A program made the translations under genes and the position numbers. Shown here piece by piece: positions 9,264 to 18,055 of a stretch of 44,764 bases of DNA. This stretch comes from Planctomycetota bacterium. Lineage in GTDB: Bacteria; Planctomycetota; Phycisphaerae; Phycisphaerales; Phycisphaeraceae. The notes under the pieces are model-generated. The model saw only the letters and a program-made list of their open reading frames with translations. It ran no database searches and was not told the origin of the DNA. The stretch covers positions 1-44,764 of the forward strand of contig JAPLMQ010000199.1 of NCBI GenBank assembly GCA_026386955.1. Direction: 5' to 3'. Position 1 is the stretch's first letter. Every line of letters begins with the position of its first letter.

Positions 9264-10391
9264 GTGCCGACCAAACCGCCGCTCCCGATCTTCGTCCTCC
9301 GTCGCGGCTTGCCCCGCGTCGCCGCAAAACTCGCCGCGGGCCGGCCGGTCGCCGTCGCCTACTTCGGCGGGTCGATCACCCAGGCCGACGGCTACCGCGT
9401 CGGGACGACCGCGTGGCTGCGCGAGCGATTCCCCAAGTCGAAGATCACGGAGATCAGCGCCGGCATCGGCGGGACCGGCAGCGACCTGGGCACGTTCCGC
9501 CTCGAGAACGACGTGCTGCGGCACAAGCCCGACCTGATGTTCGTCGAGTTCGCCGTGAACGACGCGGGCGAGGGGCATGACGTCCGCGCGGCGATCGAGG
9601 GGATCGTCCGGCGGACGATGCGCGACGTCCCGGGCTGCGACATAGCCTTCGTCTACACGCTCTCGAAACAGCAACTCGGCCCGCTCGGTTCGCAGACGCT
9701 GCCCGCCGCGTCGCGCCTGCACGAGCCGGTGGCGGAGCATTACGGGCTGCCCTCGATCAACGTCGCCCTCGACGCCGCCCGCCAGCTCGAGCGCGGTGAA
9801 TTGAAGTGGGAGGATTTCGCCGGCGACGCCTGCCACCCGACCCCGCGCGGGCATGGGCTTTACACCAAGACGATGGCGGCTGCGCTCGCCGAAGCGTTTG
9901 CGGCTCCTGCCGTGCCCAAGGCCCGCGGCGCCAAGGCCCCGGCCAAGACGCGGCTGCCCAAGCCGCTCACGTCTGCGCCCTGGCAGGAAGGGCGGATGAT
10001 CACCATCGACCCCAAGAGACACCGCTTCGAAGGTTGGTCCTACCGCCCGCTGGTCAACCGAGGCGGGTGGGAGTGCTTTGACGGCGTGCTGGAGTCGGAT
10101 TCGGTCGACCCCGCGCACGAGGTCGCCGTCGATTTCCGCGGGTCGGCGGTGGGGCTCTACTTCTCGGTCGGCCCCGATTCCGGCAACGTGCTTTGGTCGG
10201 TCGACGACGGCCCATTCACGCCGGCCCGGCTGGTCGACAAGTACGCCAAGATGTTCGTCCGCCCGTCCTACAAGATGCTGATCCAGGGCCTGAAGCCCGG
10301 GAAGCACCGCCTGCGCCTTCGGGTCGCCCCGCGGCGCGAGCCGGGGCTCAAGGGGCGCTGGGTCCGCATCGCCCATGTGCTCTGCCGCTGA
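9264..10391 (+). CDS. SGNH/GDSL-type hydrolase, probable carbohydrate esterase
   Basis: The start is GTG 9264, with GGAG about 9 bases upstream. The SGNH blocks are visible in order: AYFGGSIT (block I, Ser37), a GIGGTGSD turn (block II, Gly70), VEFAVND (block III, Asn99) and DACHPTPRGH (block V, Asp188 and His191). Residues about 225-375 form an added beta-rich C-terminal domain, with YRPLVNRGGWECFDG and KHRLRLRV, common in planctomycete SGNH proteins and possibly sugar-binding. No signal peptide is seen. The 23-base gap to the lyase gene implies one operon, so deacylation of the same glycan is the simplest role. Confidence 0.88.
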   Translation: MPTKPPLPIFVLRRGLPRVAAKLAAGRPVAVAYFGGSITQADGYRVGTTAWLRERFPKSKITEISAGIGGTGSDLGTFRLENDVLRHKPDLMFVEFAVNDAGEGHDVRAAIEGIVRRTMRDVPGCDIAFVYTLSKQQLGPLGSQTLPAASRLHEPVAEHYGLPSINVALDAARQLERGELKWEDFAGDACHPTPRGHGLYTKTMAAALAEAFAAPAVPKARGAKAPAKTRLPKPLTSAPWQEGRMITIDPKRHRFEGWSYRPLVNRGGWECFDGVLESDSVDPAHEVAVDFRGSAVGLYFSVGPDSGNVLWSVDDGPFTPARLVDKYAKMFVRPSYKMLIQGLKPGKHRLRLRVAPRREPGLKGRWVRIAHVLCR

Positions 10392-10472
10392 TCGCGACGA
10401 AGAACCTCTCCACGGTCCGTCGTTTGGGTGAGTCGCTCGCGCGAAGTTCGCCCAAGCGCAAGGAAACCGACG

Positions 10473-12773
10473 ATGAGCCTCAAGCCGACTCGATCTCTCG
10501 CGGGTTTGATGGTGCTGGCTTCGCTCATGGCGAGCACTGCGCTGGCCGCGGACGCGCCCGCGCCGGCCAGCAAGCCCGCGGCGGCGGCTCCCGCCTCCGC
10601 GCCGGCCTCGCAGCCCGCCGTGCCGGTGCGAACCACGCTGCCCGACGCCTATCCCTACCAACGCCAACTTCGCGCCTACATGGCGACGCTGAAGGAGAAC
10701 GACTTCGACCACGGCATCGAGGGGTACTGCACCAAACAGCCTTGGGCCCTCGACGCCGAGGGGCTGTACCGCGAGCACCTGTTCACGATGTCCCTGCAGC
10801 CGATGATCGGCACCAAGCGCGGGGCGCCGTCGGTCTTCGCCCCGCCCGCCGCCTTCGTCCTCTCCGCCATCGAGTCCCCAGAGGGCGTCCGCCGCCCGCC
10901 GATCTGGCCCGAGTCGCTCACGGCCTTCGAGCGCTGGCCCTATCCGGGCAACCCCTTCTTCAACAACCGCGGGCTGCGCATGCGGGCCTTCGTCACCTCG
11001 GCCGTGAAGCTGATGATGATCCAGGACCACATCGACAACACGCCGCTCAAGCGCCGGTCGGACTGGCTGGGCTACGAGCTGGTCTCCGCGGGGGCCTGCT
11101 TCCGCGCGTTCAAGGACGACCTGCCCCCCGACGTCCGCAAGGCCTTCGCCGACGGGATGGTCCACCTCGGGCGGCTGATCATCTCCTTCGGCCCTCGCCG
11201 CGAGGAGCCGAACCTCGACCTCACCGCGCCGCTGGGGCTCTGGTACGCCGCCGACGCCGCTCGCGGCCCCGCCTTCTCCGCCGAGGCGGAGGCCTACGCG
11301 AAGATGCTCTTCACCGACCCTCGCTACTTCAACCCCGCCGGCTACTTCGTCGAGCGCGGCGGGACCGACCTGGCGTTCGGGGGCATGAGCAACTTCTTCG
11401 CCGTCTGGCTTGCGCTGGCGAGCGATTGGCCGTTCGTGAAGGAGTCGGTCGACAAGGTCTATCGCCTCCGGGCCCACCTCATGCTCCCCGAGCCTGACAG
11501 CCGCTACACCGCGCCGACGCATTTCCACACGCGCATCGGCGCTCCGGCCTCGGAGGACCAGTGGGACTGGGGCTTCCGCGACTACGCCGCGGCGATGGTC
11601 ACCGACGAGGCGATCTACCTGCTCAAGCCGCAGACCGAGGAGCAGCTCGCCGGCGGCGCCGACGTCCGCGCGGGCATCTTCAACCACGCGATGGGCGAGA
11701 CCGCCGCGATCGCCAAGAACCGCAAGACCGACGTCTCGAAGATTCGCGGGAGCGTGTGGTCGTGGCACCTCTGGGACAACCTCAACTTCCCCGCGACGGT
11801 GAATTACGCCCACGATTTCTACCGCCCCGGCAGCTACGCCCATCGGCTCAAGCTGCAGGAGGCCAACTCGCCGATGCTCAAGAGCCCGTTCCTGCGAGAC
11901 GGAAATTTCGCGCGCCGGTTCGGCGACGCCTTCGTGGTGGTGAAGCGAGCCGGCTACAGCGCGATCATCCACACCGGCCCGGTCGGCGACCAGAACCCCG
12001 ACGACGGGCTTGCGCAGTTCAAGGGGCCGCTGGGCCTGGGCGGCGGGCAGCTCTCCGCCTTCTGGACGCCCAAGAGCTGGTCGGTGCTGATGGGCAGGCG
12101 GACCGGAATGGGCTGGGACGCCTCGCGCGAGAAGGTCGAGGAGTGGCGGATCTGGCCGATCCACGCCGTGAGCGGGCAGACTGCCCAGGGCAAGGTCTTC
12201 ACCTCGGCGCGCATCGCCACGCCCAGCGTCGCCTGGCCCGACACGTCCGACGAGGTGATGGGCGACGCGGGATCTGTCCGCGTGAGCGGGACGATTCCGT
12301 CGGCGCAGCTGGAGCAGGGGGCGGTGCTGTCGGGCGTCGTCGACTACGCCCGCACCTTCAAGTTGGGCGACAAGGGCGTGAGCGTCGAGACGCTCGTGAA
12401 GTCCGACGGGAAGGACCAGGTCGCGGAGCTCTACGAGACCATTCCCGCCTTCATCGGCGACACGACCGAGACGCTCAAGCCCGAGAAGAGGTCGACCATC
12501 GAGTTCAACATCGACGGCAAGTGGGGGGCTCCCGCGACGGAGTTTGGCCCGTTGGTCTCCGCGGTCCGCGTCAAGCGGTTCGAGGGGGGCGTGGTGATCA
12601 CCTTCGACAAGCCGCGTCGGGTGAAGCTCGCGGCGACGGATTGGGTCGATGGCTGGTTCACCCGCGCGACCTGCCGGAACTTGATGATCGACCTGCTCGA
12701 AAGCGACGGGAAGGTCGCGGCAATGCCGGCGGAGCGGAAGGTGAGCTACACGGTGGAACCGTCGAAGGAGTGA
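10473..12773 (+). CDS. Secreted polysaccharide-lyase-like protein of unknown specificity
   Basis: The frame opens at 10428, but ATG 10473 follows an AAGGAAA site and starts a clear signal peptide (MSLKPTRS, hydrophobic core, STALAADAP). A Pro/Ala linker follows to about residue 45. The mature protein (about 740 aa) has an alpha-helical half, with FDHGIEGYCTKQPWALDAEGLYR and repeated aromatic helices, then a beta-rich half from about 470 with DAFVVVKRAGYSAIIHTGP, FWTPKSWSVLMGR and FKLGDKGVSVETLV. A helical toroid followed by a beta-sandwich is the layout of alginate, chondroitin and heparinase-type lyases, and the context agrees. I could not identify a family-specific motif, so lyase activity is an inference. 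It ends the run and is followed by a hairpin. Confidence 0.75.
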   Translation: MSLKPTRSLAGLMVLASLMASTALAADAPAPASKPAAAAPASAPASQPAVPVRTTLPDAYPYQRQLRAYMATLKENDFDHGIEGYCTKQPWALDAEGLYREHLFTMSLQPMIGTKRGAPSVFAPPAAFVLSAIESPEGVRRPPIWPESLTAFERWPYPGNPFFNNRGLRMRAFVTSAVKLMMIQDHIDNTPLKRRSDWLGYELVSAGACFRAFKDDLPPDVRKAFADGMVHLGRLIISFGPRREEPNLDLTAPLGLWYAADAARGPAFSAEAEAYAKMLFTDPRYFNPAGYFVERGGTDLAFGGMSNFFAVWLALASDWPFVKESVDKVYRLRAHLMLPEPDSRYTAPTHFHTRIGAPASEDQWDWGFRDYAAAMVTDEAIYLLKPQTEEQLAGGADVRAGIFNHAMGETAAIAKNRKTDVSKIRGSVWSWHLWDNLNFPATVNYAHDFYRPGSYAHRLKLQEANSPMLKSPFLRDGNFARRFGDAFVVVKRAGYSAIIHTGPVGDQNPDDGLAQFKGPLGLGGGQLSAFWTPKSWSVLMGRRTGMGWDASREKVEEWRIWPIHAVSGQTAQGKVFTSARIATPSVAWPDTSDEVMGDAGSVRVSGTIPSAQLEQGAVLSGVVDYARTFKLGDKGVSVETLVKSDGKDQVAELYETIPAFIGDTTETLKPEKRSTIEFNIDGKWGAPATEFGPLVSAVRVKRFEGGVVITFDKPRRVKLAATDWVDGWFTRATCRNLMIDLLESDGKVAAMPAERKVSYTVEPSKE

Positions 12774-12805
12774 TGTGAGGGTTCGACGCGTTCTCGACCT
12801 CAAGG

Positions 12806-12831
12806 CCCAGGCACTGCCGTGCCTGGGTTTT
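12806..12831 (+). terminator. Hairpin terminator closing the polysaccharide cluster
   Basis: A perfect 9-bp stem, CCCAGGCAC/GTGCCTGGG, with a TGCC loop and a TTTT tail lies 32 bases after the last gene of the cluster. A near-copy of this hairpin occurs at 17997-18026. Confidence 0.75.
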
Positions 12832-12870
12832 CGGTAACGCCTCAATGTCGAGAAGTGATACGATCGAGCG

Positions 12871-14085
12871 ATGCCGACCGAGGGCGCTCCGGTGCGACTG
12901 ATCGTGTTCTCCGACGACTGGGGCAGGCACCCCTCGAGTTGCCAGCATCTGGTCCGGCATCTCCTCCCTCGATTTCCCACGCTCTGGGTCAACACCATCG
13001 GCACCCGCCGCCCCACGATCTCCCGCGCGGATTTCGCCCGCGCGGCGGGGAAGTTCCGGCGCTGGCTCGCGCCGCGCGCCCCCGAGGCCATGGGCGACGC
13101 GGCGCTGCCCCCGGCCTCCCGTGAAAACCTGCGCGTGGTCGCGCCCTTGATGTGGCCCGGCTTCCGCACGCCCACGCAGCGGCGGTTCAACGCCCGTCAG
13201 GTCACGCGGGCGGTCGAGACCGCGCTGGGCGACCGTGCCGCGGGTGAGCGGCGGATCGTCGTCACGACGCTGCCGATCACGGCCGACCTGGTCGGGCGGC
13301 TGCCGGTCGATCGCTGGGTCTACTACTGCGTCGACGACTTCGAGGCTTGGCCAGGGCTCGACGCCGCGGTGATGCGGGAGATGGAACGCGAGCAGGCGGC
13401 CAAGGTCGATGCCGTCGTCGCCGTCTCCGAGACGCTGCGCACGCGGATGAAGGCGATCGGACGCGACGCGTCGCTGTTGACGCACGGGATCGACGCGGAA
13501 CATTGGGCTCGTGTCGCCGCTGCGCCCGCGCCGCCGTTGCCGGACCGCTTCGCCGAGGCGTTCCGTGAGGCCCCGCGCCCGTTGGCGCTTTTTTGGGGCG
13601 TGGTCGACCGTCGGCTCGACCCCGCATGGTGCGAGGCGCTGGCCGGCACGGGCGGGTCGCTCCTGCTGGTCGGCCCCGTGCAGGCGCCCGACCCGCGCCT
13701 CGCGAAGATGAGCCACGTCCGCGCGCTCGGCCCGGCGGGCTACGACGAACTGCCCGCGCTCGCCGCCGCCGCCGATGTGCTGGTGATGCCCTACGACGAC
13801 CTGCCCGTGACGCGGGCGATGCAGCCGCTGAAGTTCAAGGAGTACCTTGCGACGGGCCGGCCGGCGGTCGTGCGGGCGCTGCCCGCGACAGCGGAATGGG
13901 CCGACTGCGCCGACGTCGCGGCGACGGCGGAGGCGTTCGTCGCCGCGGTGCGCGAGCGGGCGGCGGGCGGGTTGCCCGTGTCGCAGGCGAAGGCGCGTGA
14001 AGCGCGGCTGGCGACGGAGACTTGGGCGGAGAAGGCCCGGCAGTTCGAGGTTGTGTTGCGCGGTGGCGGTGAGGCGAGCGGCTGA
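12871..14085 (+). CDS. Glycosyltransferase (GT-B type)
   Basis: The 404-aa protein has two Rossmann-like halves. The first carries LIVFSDDWGRHPSSCQHL at the N-terminus and DRWVYYCVDDFEAWPGL near residue 150, the latter typical of a subset of exopolysaccharide GT-B enzymes. The second has VDAVVAVSETLR, LLTHGID, LALFWGVVDRRLD, LLLVGP and the donor-site region DVLVMPYDDLPVTRAMQPLKFKEYLATGRPAV, the usual E/D-x7-E style sugar-nucleotide pocket. No signal peptide or membrane anchor is seen, so it is likely cytosolic. It is followed by an acyltransferase gene and a FemAB-like gene, suggesting a polysaccharide assembly module. Donor and acceptor are unknown. Confidence 0.88.
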   Translation: MPTEGAPVRLIVFSDDWGRHPSSCQHLVRHLLPRFPTLWVNTIGTRRPTISRADFARAAGKFRRWLAPRAPEAMGDAALPPASRENLRVVAPLMWPGFRTPTQRRFNARQVTRAVETALGDRAAGERRIVVTTLPITADLVGRLPVDRWVYYCVDDFEAWPGLDAAVMREMEREQAAKVDAVVAVSETLRTRMKAIGRDASLLTHGIDAEHWARVAAAPAPPLPDRFAEAFREAPRPLALFWGVVDRRLDPAWCEALAGTGGSLLLVGPVQAPDPRLAKMSHVRALGPAGYDELPALAAAADVLVMPYDDLPVTRAMQPLKFKEYLATGRPAVVRALPATAEWADCADVAATAEAFVAAVRERAAGGLPVSQAKAREARLATETWAEKARQFEVVLRGGGEASG

Positions 14086-14215
14086 CCTGGGTCGGGCACG
14101 GCATCCCCCAATCGCGGCATCACGACGAATCCCGGCCTCACCCGATGCGGAGATCAGCCGCGTTCTGCCGATCTAAGAGCGGTGCCCGCGTCGTCGGGCG
14201 ACCGAGAACCGCGGC

Positions 14216-14815
14216 ATGGCGATCCTCAAACCGGGCCTCAGACTCTTCGGCGCGATCCTCTCGCTCCCGTTTCTCCTGAAATACGCCTTGCTGAAGGCGT
14301 CGCTCGGGGCCGACCGCGGGCTGAGCCTGGTGAGCGAGTCGGTCGCCGGCTTCGGCGGGCTCCTCGGGCTCGCGCTGCGGGCGGCCTTCTACCGGGGGGC
14401 GCTTTCGCGCGTTGGGCGCGACGTGCATTTCGGCTTCATGACGCTTTTCAGCAAGGCCGGCGCGACGGTCGGCGACCGCGTCTACTTCGGGCGTTTCTGC
14501 GTGATCGGCCTCGCGGAGATCGGCGACGACGTGATGCTCGCCGACGCGGTGCAGGTGCTCAGCGGGAGGCACCAACACGGCAAGCCGGGGCAGGCGGGCG
14601 GAGAAAATGCCGGCCAAACGATGCGCGACAACGAGCAGCACTTCACGCAGGTGCGCATCGGCGCGGGCGCGTGGATCGGGGCCGGGGCCGTGGTGATGGC
14701 CGACGTCGGTGCGGGGGCGGTGGTCGGCGCGGGGGCGGTGGTGGTCGACCCGGTCCCCGCGGGCGCGCGGGTCGGGGGCGTGCCGGCGCGGCCGCTGCCG
14801 GTCCGGGCGGCGTGA
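14216..14815 (+). CDS. Hexapeptide-repeat (left-handed beta-helix) acyltransferase
   Basis: This 199-aa protein begins with a hydrophobic stretch (LRLFGAILSLPFLLKYALL) that may be a membrane-associated helix. Hexapeptide repeats run from about residue 70 to the end: VGRDVHFGFM, IGDDVMLADAV, then IGAGAWIGAGAVVMADVGAGAVVGAGAVV (interrupted here only for counting: residues about 154-182). The loop SGRHQHG (about 113-119) fits the catalytic-histidine loop of serine, maltose and virginiamycin acetyltransferases. VPAGARVGGVPARPL is the standard end of the family. Acetyl-CoA is the usual donor. It lies 130 bases after the glycosyltransferase gene, so acetylation of a sugar in an exopolysaccharide is likely. 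Confidence 0.88.
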   Translation: MAILKPGLRLFGAILSLPFLLKYALLKASLGADRGLSLVSESVAGFGGLLGLALRAAFYRGALSRVGRDVHFGFMTLFSKAGATVGDRVYFGRFCVIGLAEIGDDVMLADAVQVLSGRHQHGKPGQAGGENAGQTMRDNEQHFTQVRIGAGAWIGAGAVVMADVGAGAVVGAGAVVVDPVPAGARVGGVPARPLPVRAA

Positions 14816-15036
14816 GCGCGCCGGACGCGAGCCGCTTCACTCCATTTCAATTCGACTTCAACATCCGTGGGCGCGGTTCAGGGCGACTCGCCGTTCGGGC
14901 CGCGCGTTCTCGGACCTTGCTTGTTCACGGCGAGTTTTGGCCTGGATTGCCGCATCGAAGCCTTCCGGCGATTTTCGACGAACTCGGCGGCGCTGGCCGA
15001 TGCTCTACAAGCCGGCATCGGCACAGGACTTCGCCC

Positions 15037-16146
15037 ATGGCCACGACGATCGACGTCATCGCAGAGCCCGGCCTCGCGCTCGAGCAGGAGATCCGCGATT
15101 TCCTCGCGCGGCTGCCCCCGGGGCGGGCCTGCATCGAGCAGGACCCGCGCTGGCTGGCGATCCTGCGCGACGCCATGGGCCACCGCACCATGGCGATCGT
15201 CGCCCGCGACCACGAGGACCGCGACTTCGCCGTCGACGGCCCGAACCTCGGCGGCGACTCCCGCGGCCCGATCGTCGGCTACCTCCCGCTCGCGCTGGTC
15301 TCCAGCCGGCTCTTCGGGCGGTTCCTCGTCAGCCTCCCTTACGTCAACCGCGCCGGGGCCGTGGCCAACGACCCCGCCGTCGCCGCCAAGCTGGTCGACC
15401 GCGCCGCGCTCGCCGCCGCCGGCTTCGACGCGCAATACCTCGAGCTGCGCCAAACGGAGCCGTTGGAGCACGCCAAGCTGACCGAGCGGCGGGACGAGAA
15501 GGTCCGCATGGTGCTCGACCTGCCCGGCGACGCCGAGCGGCTGTGGGGCGAGGTCGACACCAAGGTGCGCAATCAGGTGCGCAAAGGCGACAAGAACGGG
15601 CTGACCATTGCGTTCGGCGGGGCGGACCTGGTCGACGAGTTCTACACGGTCTTCGCCGTGAACATGCGCGACGTGGGGACGCCGGTCTACCCGCGCAAGC
15701 TCTTCCAGCGGATCATGGGCGTGATGGAGGGCGAGGCCGAGCTGGCGGTGGTGCGCGTCGAGGGGCAGGCGATCGCGGGGGCGCTGCTCCTGCACGACCC
15801 GCTGACGCGCCAGTCGCTGGTCCCCTCCGCGAGCTGCCTGAGGCAGTTCAACTCGCTCAACGCGAACATGTGGATGTACCACCGGCTGCTCACCCGCGCC
15901 ATCGAGCGAGGCAGCGAGACGTTCGACTTCGGGCGCTCCAGCGTCGACTCCGGCACCTACCGCTTCAAGAAGCAGTGGGGCGCGCAGCCTCATCCGACGG
16001 TCTGGCAGTACCACCTCCGCCGGGGCGACATCGACGCCGTCCGCCCCAACAGCCCGCGCTACCAGCGCAAGATCGAGGCGTGGCAGAAGCTGCCGGTCTG
16101 GGTCACGCGGCTGGTCGGCCCGTCGATCGTGCGCGGAATTCCCTGA
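15037..16146 (+). CDS. FemAB-like GNAT protein of the PEP-CTERM/exosortase polysaccharide type
   Basis: The frame is open from 14182 across the previous gene, but coding similarity starts at ATG 15037. The 369-aa protein has FemAB/peptidoglycan-bridge features: an early DPRWLAIL, YLPLALVSSRLFGRFLVSLPYVNRAG (residues about 85-110), KVRNQVRKGDKNGLTI (about 175-190), a GNAT-like VRVEGQAIAGALLL, and FDFGRSS-x4-GTYRFKKQWGA near the end. This matches the FemAB-related proteins found beside exosortase/PEP-CTERM exopolysaccharide genes. No exosortase is in view. The 221-base gap upstream shows no gene or clear signal. Its chemistry is unproven even in better known members. Confidence 0.87.
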   Translation: MATTIDVIAEPGLALEQEIRDFLARLPPGRACIEQDPRWLAILRDAMGHRTMAIVARDHEDRDFAVDGPNLGGDSRGPIVGYLPLALVSSRLFGRFLVSLPYVNRAGAVANDPAVAAKLVDRAALAAAGFDAQYLELRQTEPLEHAKLTERRDEKVRMVLDLPGDAERLWGEVDTKVRNQVRKGDKNGLTIAFGGADLVDEFYTVFAVNMRDVGTPVYPRKLFQRIMGVMEGEAELAVVRVEGQAIAGALLLHDPLTRQSLVPSASCLRQFNSLNANMWMYHRLLTRAIERGSETFDFGRSSVDSGTYRFKKQWGAQPHPTVWQYHLRRGDIDAVRPNSPRYQRKIEAWQKLPVWVTRLVGPSIVRGIP

Positions 16147-16180
16147 ACATCCCCATCGTGATGTGCGCCTGACGACTCTG

Positions 16181-16206
16181 GGGTGGGCAACTCAAGTTGC
16201 CCACCC
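16181..16206. terminator. Perfect hairpin between convergent genes
   Basis: GGGTGGGCAACT and its exact inverse form a 26-base palindrome between the ends of the FemAB-like gene (plus) and the histidine kinase (minus). It lacks a long T run on either side, so termination is likely but not certain. Confidence 0.5.
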
Positions 16207-16235
16207 TTGAGGTTCACTTGCGCGCGTGAGATGCA

Positions 16236-17961
16236 TCAAGCCTGCGACGGGCTCGCCGGCGGCGGAGGCGATGCGATGCGCACCACGGGCGGCGCGGCGG
16301 CGAGCGGCGACCTGCCCTCGGCCAGGTCGGGCATGAGCGGGGCGCTGCGGGCCTCGAGCGAGAGGGGGATGACCAGGCTGAAGGTGGCCCCCTTGCCGGG
16401 GATGCTGTCGAGGATGATCTGCCCCTGCAGCAGCGCGGTGAGTTCCCGGCAGATCGTCAGGCCCAGCCCCGTGCCCTCGTGCTCCTTGGTGACCTGCAGC
16501 GCGAGCTGGGTGAACTTCTCGAAGATGCGTTCCTGCATCTCGAGGGGGATGCCCGGGCCGGTGTCGCTGACGCTCACACACAGCCGCGGCTCGGGCGGGG
16601 CTGCGGCGACGGGGGCCGGCGCCGGCGCTTGGGCGGAGGCGATGGCCGCGGCGGCCGACTCCGCGTCCTCGCCCTCGCCGTGGCCCTCGCCCTCGGGCGG
16701 CGTCGGCGCGGGCGCCGGCAGAGTCGGCGCAGCGTGGACCAGGCTCGCGGAGAGCGTCACCTGCCCCCCCTGCGGGGTGAACTTGATCGCGTTCGACAGG
16801 AAGTTGAAGACGATCTGCTGGAACTTCGACGCGTCGGTGAGCACCGGACGGATGTTCGGCTCGACCTTCAGCCGCAGCTCGATCCCGCGCTTCTCCGCCT
16901 GCGGGCGGATGAGGTTGAGCAGCCCCTCGGTGGTGTCCTCGACGCTCATCGGGGCGACGCGCAGTTCGACGCGCCCCGCCTCGATCTTCGCCAGGTCGAG
17001 CAGGTCGTTGATCAGGTCCGAAGCCGACGATGGAGTTGAGCGGGGTGCGCAGCTCGTGCGAGACGTTGGCGAGGAATTCGCCCTTGATCTTGTTGGCCTC
17101 GTAGAGCGAGACGTTGGACTCCGCGAGCTGGCCGAGCTTCAGGTCGAGGCTCTTGTTGACGGAGCTGAGCTGGTCCTGGTTGGCGCGGAGCGTCTCGAGC
17201 ATGTGGTTGAAGATGTCGGCGAGCTGCTCGAACTCATCGCCGGTGTTGACGTCGGCGCGGATGTTGAGGTCCCCGTCGGAGACCTTCTCCGCGGTCTCGC
17301 GCAGGACGTGGACGGGCGAGAGGATCAGCCGCGTGGTGACGAACCAGAAGACGCCGATCGCCAGCAGGCAGGCGACGAGGCCCGCGAGGATGGTGTACAT
17401 CCGGTTGTAGAGGAGCTGGGTGGCGATGCGGTCGGAGTGGAGCTGGATGTAGAGGATCTTCTCGGGCGGGCCGGCGAGGCCCGGGGCATCGAGACCGGGG
17501 CGGTAGGCGGTGGCGGAGGGGCCGATGCGGGCGAGGTCGCCCTTGCGCAGGGCCCGGGCGTAGCGGAGGAACGGCCGCCCCTGCGCGTCCTGGAACGGGC
17601 TGGAGAGTTCGTTGGTCTGCATGTGCGTCTGGAAGCGCTCGACGGCGCGGGCGAGGAACTCGTCGTGGGCCGCGGCGGAGTCGAAGTCCTCCTTGTCGAT
17701 GAGGAGCAGCGAGTCGGCGTCGCTGTCGAGGCTCGAGGGGATGTCGGTCGCCCCGCGGAGGGAGACGCCGCGGGCGATCTTGTCCTCCAGCCAGGTCTCG
17801 GCCAGTTTCGAGGCGGTGTATTCCTGCCCCTCGCGCACCAGGAGCTGCATGCGGTGCCAAACCACCGTCAGCGCCGACGAGACGATGAGGATCACCGCCG
17901 CGCCGAACAGCATCTGGCATTTGTTCGCCAGGCTGATGCGGAGCTTCTTGGGCTTGGGCAT
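16236..17961 (-). pseudogene. Membrane sensor histidine kinase, broken by an internal deletion and frameshift
   Basis: The start at 17961 gives MPKPKK and then a first membrane helix (about 17-37), a sensor region, a second helix (about 205-228), a HAMP-like linker (ETAEKVSDGDLNIRA) and HisKA with the phospho-accepting HELRTPLNSIVGF. At about 17019-17026 the reading frame changes. The frame above continues into out-of-frame Arg/Gly-rich sequence, while the next frame resumes with DLINDLLDLAKIEAGRVEL and a full HATPase: N box FNFLSNAIKFTPQGG, G1 VSDTGPGIP, F box EKFTQL, G2 GTGLGLTI. In intact kinases about 30-36 residues separate GF from LINDLL, so roughly 100 bases are missing as well as the frame. 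A Pro/Ala/Glu-rich insert of about 50 residues splits the N and G1 boxes. As read, it cannot make an active kinase. Confidence 0.85.
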
Positions 17962-17996
17962 GCCGACATGATAGTGGAAGTGCTGTGGAACGAGGG

Positions 17997-18026
17997 AAAA
18001 CCCAGGCACCGCAGTGCTTGGGTTTT
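17997..18026. terminator. Bidirectional hairpin terminator
   Basis: The 9-bp stem CCCAGGCAC/GTGCTTGGG (one G-T pair, loop CGCA) is flanked by AAAA on the left and TTTT on the right. It lies 30 bases after the beta-helix gene on the minus strand and just upstream of the kinase gene. It closely matches the hairpin at 12806-12831. Confidence 0.7.
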
Positions 18027-18055
18027 GGAGATGTCCGCATCACGAGATCAAAGGC

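Noticed and set aside
8904..13190. 1,428-codon frame on the minus strand
   Set aside because: It crosses four well-supported plus-strand genes and reads as His/Arg/Gly/Asp repeats without domains. Long antisense open frames are expected at this GC content.
14816..15036. N-terminal extension of the FemAB-like protein
   Set aside because: The open frame runs back to 14182 only as Arg/Gly-rich shadow of the acyltransferase gene; family similarity begins at ATG 15037.
16236..17961. Programmed frameshift in the histidine kinase
   Set aside because: There is no slippery run at 17019-17026 and conserved residues are missing as well as the frame, so recoding cannot restore the protein.
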